A stretch of DNA of 8,133 nt from RUG14130 sp045598325 (GTDB lineage: Bacteria > Bacillota > Clostridia > Christensenellales > Aristaeellaceae): positions 1 to 8,133 of the forward strand of contig JAZLLT010000095.1 in NCBI GenBank assembly GCA_045598325.1. Direction: 5' to 3'. Both the position numbers and the translations under genes were made by a program. This document shows, piece after piece, positions 6,600-8,133 of the stretch. Every line of letters begins with the position of its first letter. Positions within the stretch are counted from its first letter, which is position 1. The notes under the pieces are model-generated. The model was not told where the DNA came from. It was given only the letters and a program-made list of their open reading frames with translations, and did not search any database.

Positions 6600-7529
6600 T
6601 TATTTGATGCCGGAATGCGCCATGGAATTCATGACGCGGGACTGCAGAATGATGAACAGAATCAGGTTGGGCATGAACATGATCAGCGTTGCCGCTGCGG
6701 TGATTCCCTGACCCGATACGGCGTTGCCCGCGCCGGAAGCCAGCGTGGACATATAGAACGCGAAGTTCTTGATGGACTCGTTGTTGATATAAATCTGGGA
6801 GGCCTCCACGCCGTTCCACGCGGCCTGGAAAGCCAGGATGGTGACGGTGGAGAGCGCGGATGTCACCATCGGCGTGATGATTTTCCGCACGATGAGAAAA
6901 TCGCTCGCTCCGTCGATCTGCGCCGCTTCGATCAGGGAATCGGGGATCTGATCCATGAACTGCTTGACCAGGAACAGACCCACCGGCATCGCCAGCGCGG
7001 GCAGGATATGGGCAAAATAGTTGTCGATCATACCGGTCACGACCATGACAAAATACCGTGGGATCCCGACGGCGACCGGCACGAACATGAGCGCGAGGGA
7101 GTTGACGGTAAAGATGATCTTCTTCATCCTGAACCGTTTTTTGGAAAGGCAGTAAGCCGCCGACACCGTGATCACCAGCGTCAGAAGCACCACGATCAGC
7201 GTGGAAAGGATGCTGTTGAACAGGTAACGGGAGGCGGGGATCGTCGTATTGGACGAAACCGCGAACAGGCGGCGGAAGTTGTTGAAGGTCGGATTCGTCA
7301 CAAAAAAGCGCGGCGGATAAGCAAACAACTCCTCCATGGGCTTGAATGCGTTGAGCACGATGAGCAGGATCGGGAGCCCCGTAAAAATGCTGATCGGGAT
7401 CAGATACGCATAGAACTTCAACTGGCTGCGGTCAAAATACTGCGGATCGATACCGATGACATTTTTGAGTTTGCCGTGCTTTTTCTTTTTCCCGGCAGCT
7501 GAATAAGCCGCAATGGGCAGTTTGGACAT
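6600..7529 (-). CDS. Carbohydrate ABC transporter permease, MalG/LplC-type (first pair)
   Basis: This 309-residue CUT1-type membrane subunit partners the permease encoded upstream. The start is the ATG at 7527-7529 (MSKLPIAAYSAAGKKKK), with AAAGGA 10 nt upstream; the open frame extends 27 codons further, but that part has no Shine-Dalgarno site and runs into the upstream gene. The basic N-terminus (14-22) is followed by membrane segments near 40-62, 104-127, 138-164, 172-190, 222-238 and 275-295. The EAA loop is at 201-220 (EAAQIDGAS), ending in ITP where most family members have LP. The C-terminus LQSRVMNSMAHSGIK matches the LplC/AraQ-like branch and differs from the tail of the other MalG-type permease here, so the two are not recent duplicates. 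The gene follows the upstream permease by 49 nt. It ends in TAA at 6600-6602. The substrate is unknown. Confidence 0.95.
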   Translation of the reverse strand: MSKLPIAAYSAAGKKKKHGKLKNVIGIDPQYFDRSQLKFYAYLIPISIFTGLPILLIVLNAFKPMEELFAYPPRFFVTNPTFNNFRRLFAVSSNTTIPASRYLFNSILSTLIVVLLTLVITVSAAYCLSKKRFRMKKIIFTVNSLALMFVPVAVGIPRYFVMVVTGMIDNYFAHILPALAMPVGLFLVKQFMDQIPDSLIEAAQIDGASDFLIVRKIITPMVTSALSTVTILAFQAAWNGVEASQIYINNESIKNFAFYMSTLASGAGNAVSGQGITAAATLIMFMPNLILFIILQSRVMNSMAHSGIK

Positions 7530-7539
7530 ATGTTCCCAT

Positions 7540-7545
7540 TCCTTT
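7540..7545 (-). promoter_or_regulatory. Ribosome binding site of the first MalG-type permease
   Basis: The minus strand reads AAAGGA, 10 nt before the ATG at 7527-7529. It supports a 309-residue protein over the 336-residue open frame that begins at 7610 inside the neighbouring gene. Confidence 0.6.
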
Positions 7546-7578
7546 CTGTGGAGTCGTTCCGGCAGAAGACGGTATGCG

Positions 7579-8133
7579 CTACTCTTTGTCGGCAAACAGT
7601 TTGCCCGCAAGCAGCGAAATGCCGTAAATCAGTATCAGCAATACCACCGATACGGCCGCGGCATAGCCCATCTCATACCGGATGAAACCGTAGTCCTCTA
7701 TGTGGGTCACCATCAACTGGCCCGCGTAATTGGGCGTCGGATTGGAGCCGGACAGCTGCACGCCGATGGCGCCGTTCTGGAAGGTGCCGACGATGGCCAT
7801 GACGGCACCGAACAGCATCTGGGGACGGCAGGAGGGGACCGTCACATACAAAATCTCCTGAAAGCGGTTTTCCACGCCGTCGATGTGGGCGGCTTCGTAC
7901 AGTTCCCTGTTGACATTCAATACGCCGCCCAGCATGGCAAGGAAGCCCACGCCCATGCTGCTCCACAAAGACACGATGATCATGGCGGGCATCAGGTACT
8001 GCTGGGAGGAGAGCCAGTTCACGGGCAGTTCGATGATGCCCAGTTCCAGCAGGATATAGTTGAGATAGCCGCTTTTATCCGCGCTGAACAGCACGGACCA
8101 GATCGCCGACATCATGATGCCGCTGGTCATGGA
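7579..8133 (-). CDS. Sugar ABC transporter permease, MalF/LplB-type, N-terminal part missing (first pair)
   Basis: Only the C-terminal 184 codons are in the window and the frame stays open to the right edge; the ATG at 8128-8130 is internal, not the start. The protein is a CUT1-type membrane subunit of the MalF/UgpA/LplB branch. Counting from that internal methionine, hydrophobic segments lie near 46-72, 105-118 and 157-176, and the EAA loop is at 79-99 (EAAHIDGVENRF, ending YVTVP). The loop has the usual IDG followed by V-E-N, where the other three permeases have G-A. The tail ISLLAGKLFADKE is short and charged. It is the upstream member of the first permease pair, 49 nt before the MalG/LplC-type gene. 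The missing part should hold the first membrane segments, and a solute-binding protein gene may lie beyond the right edge. Stop is TAG at 7579-7581. Confidence 0.94.
   Translation of the reverse strand, partial: SMTSGIMMSAIWSVLFSADKSGYLNYILLELGIIELPVNWLSSQQYLMPAMIIVSLWSSMGVGFLAMLGGVLNVNRELYEAAHIDGVENRFQEILYVTVPSCRPQMLFGAVMAIVGTFQNGAIGVQLSGSNPTPNYAGQLMVTHIEDYGFIRYEMGYAAAVSVVLLILIYGISLLAGKLFADKE

Noticed and set aside
6615..7502. A 295-codon open frame on the plus strand
   Set aside because: It is antisense to the first MalG-type permease. The composition is extremely H/D/R/Q-rich, mirroring hydrophobic codons on the other strand, and no domain is recognisable.
7530..7610. N-terminal extension of the first MalG-type permease to position 7610
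   Set aside because: The extra 27 codons have no ribosome binding site at their start, would overlap the upstream gene by 32 nt, and encode a sequence unlike a permease N-terminus. The ATG at 7527-7529 has a Shine-Dalgarno site.

Overview
The window reads as one continuous minus-strand transcription unit, seven coding regions long, with no plus-strand gene I can support. Codon bias towards G/C at third positions, strong AGGAGG-type ribosome binding sites, Sec signal peptides without outer-membrane features, and the family mix (CUT1-type sugar permeases, a DUF5696-like protein, a Yip1-like membrane protein, a corrinoid methyl-carrier) suggest a moderately GC-rich Bacillota, probably an anaerobic, possibly uncultured Clostridia. 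This is inference from gene content; no taxonomic marker is present.

Layout in transcription order (right to left): the end of a sugar ABC permease of the MalF/LplB type (7579-8133, cut by the window edge); its MalG/LplC-type partner (6600-7529); a large membrane-anchored protein with an extracellular NHL-like beta-propeller, a TPR-like stretch and a C-terminal Yip1-like membrane domain (4515-6563); a secreted 752-residue DUF5696-like protein (2270-4528); a second MalF/LplB-type permease (1343-2266); a second MalG-type permease (417-1361); and the N-terminal 121 residues of a corrinoid (B12-binding) methyl-carrier protein (1-365, cut by the window edge). Junctions are tight: 49 nt, 36 nt, a 14-nt overlap, 3 nt, a 19-nt overlap and 51 nt. 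I see no terminator or convincing internal promoter, so co-transcription is likely.

Working model (inference): two different CUT1-type importers bracket two surface proteins of unknown biochemical role. The secreted protein may bind or cleave a glycan, the propeller/Yip1 protein may sense or scaffold it at the membrane, and the two permease pairs would import the products. No solute-binding protein and no ATPase lies in the window; they would have to be outside it or shared (MsmK/UgpC-like). The corrinoid protein directly downstream raises the speculative possibility that the imported compound is methylated and is demethylated by a B12-dependent methyltransferase encoded further left.

The most interesting parts are the two uncharacterised surface proteins with their flanking permease pairs, and the join to a corrinoid protein. 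The long plus-strand open frames are antisense shadows of these genes. There is no gene-free stretch over 300 bases, and I found no RNA gene, CRISPR array, insertion sequence or notable repeat.
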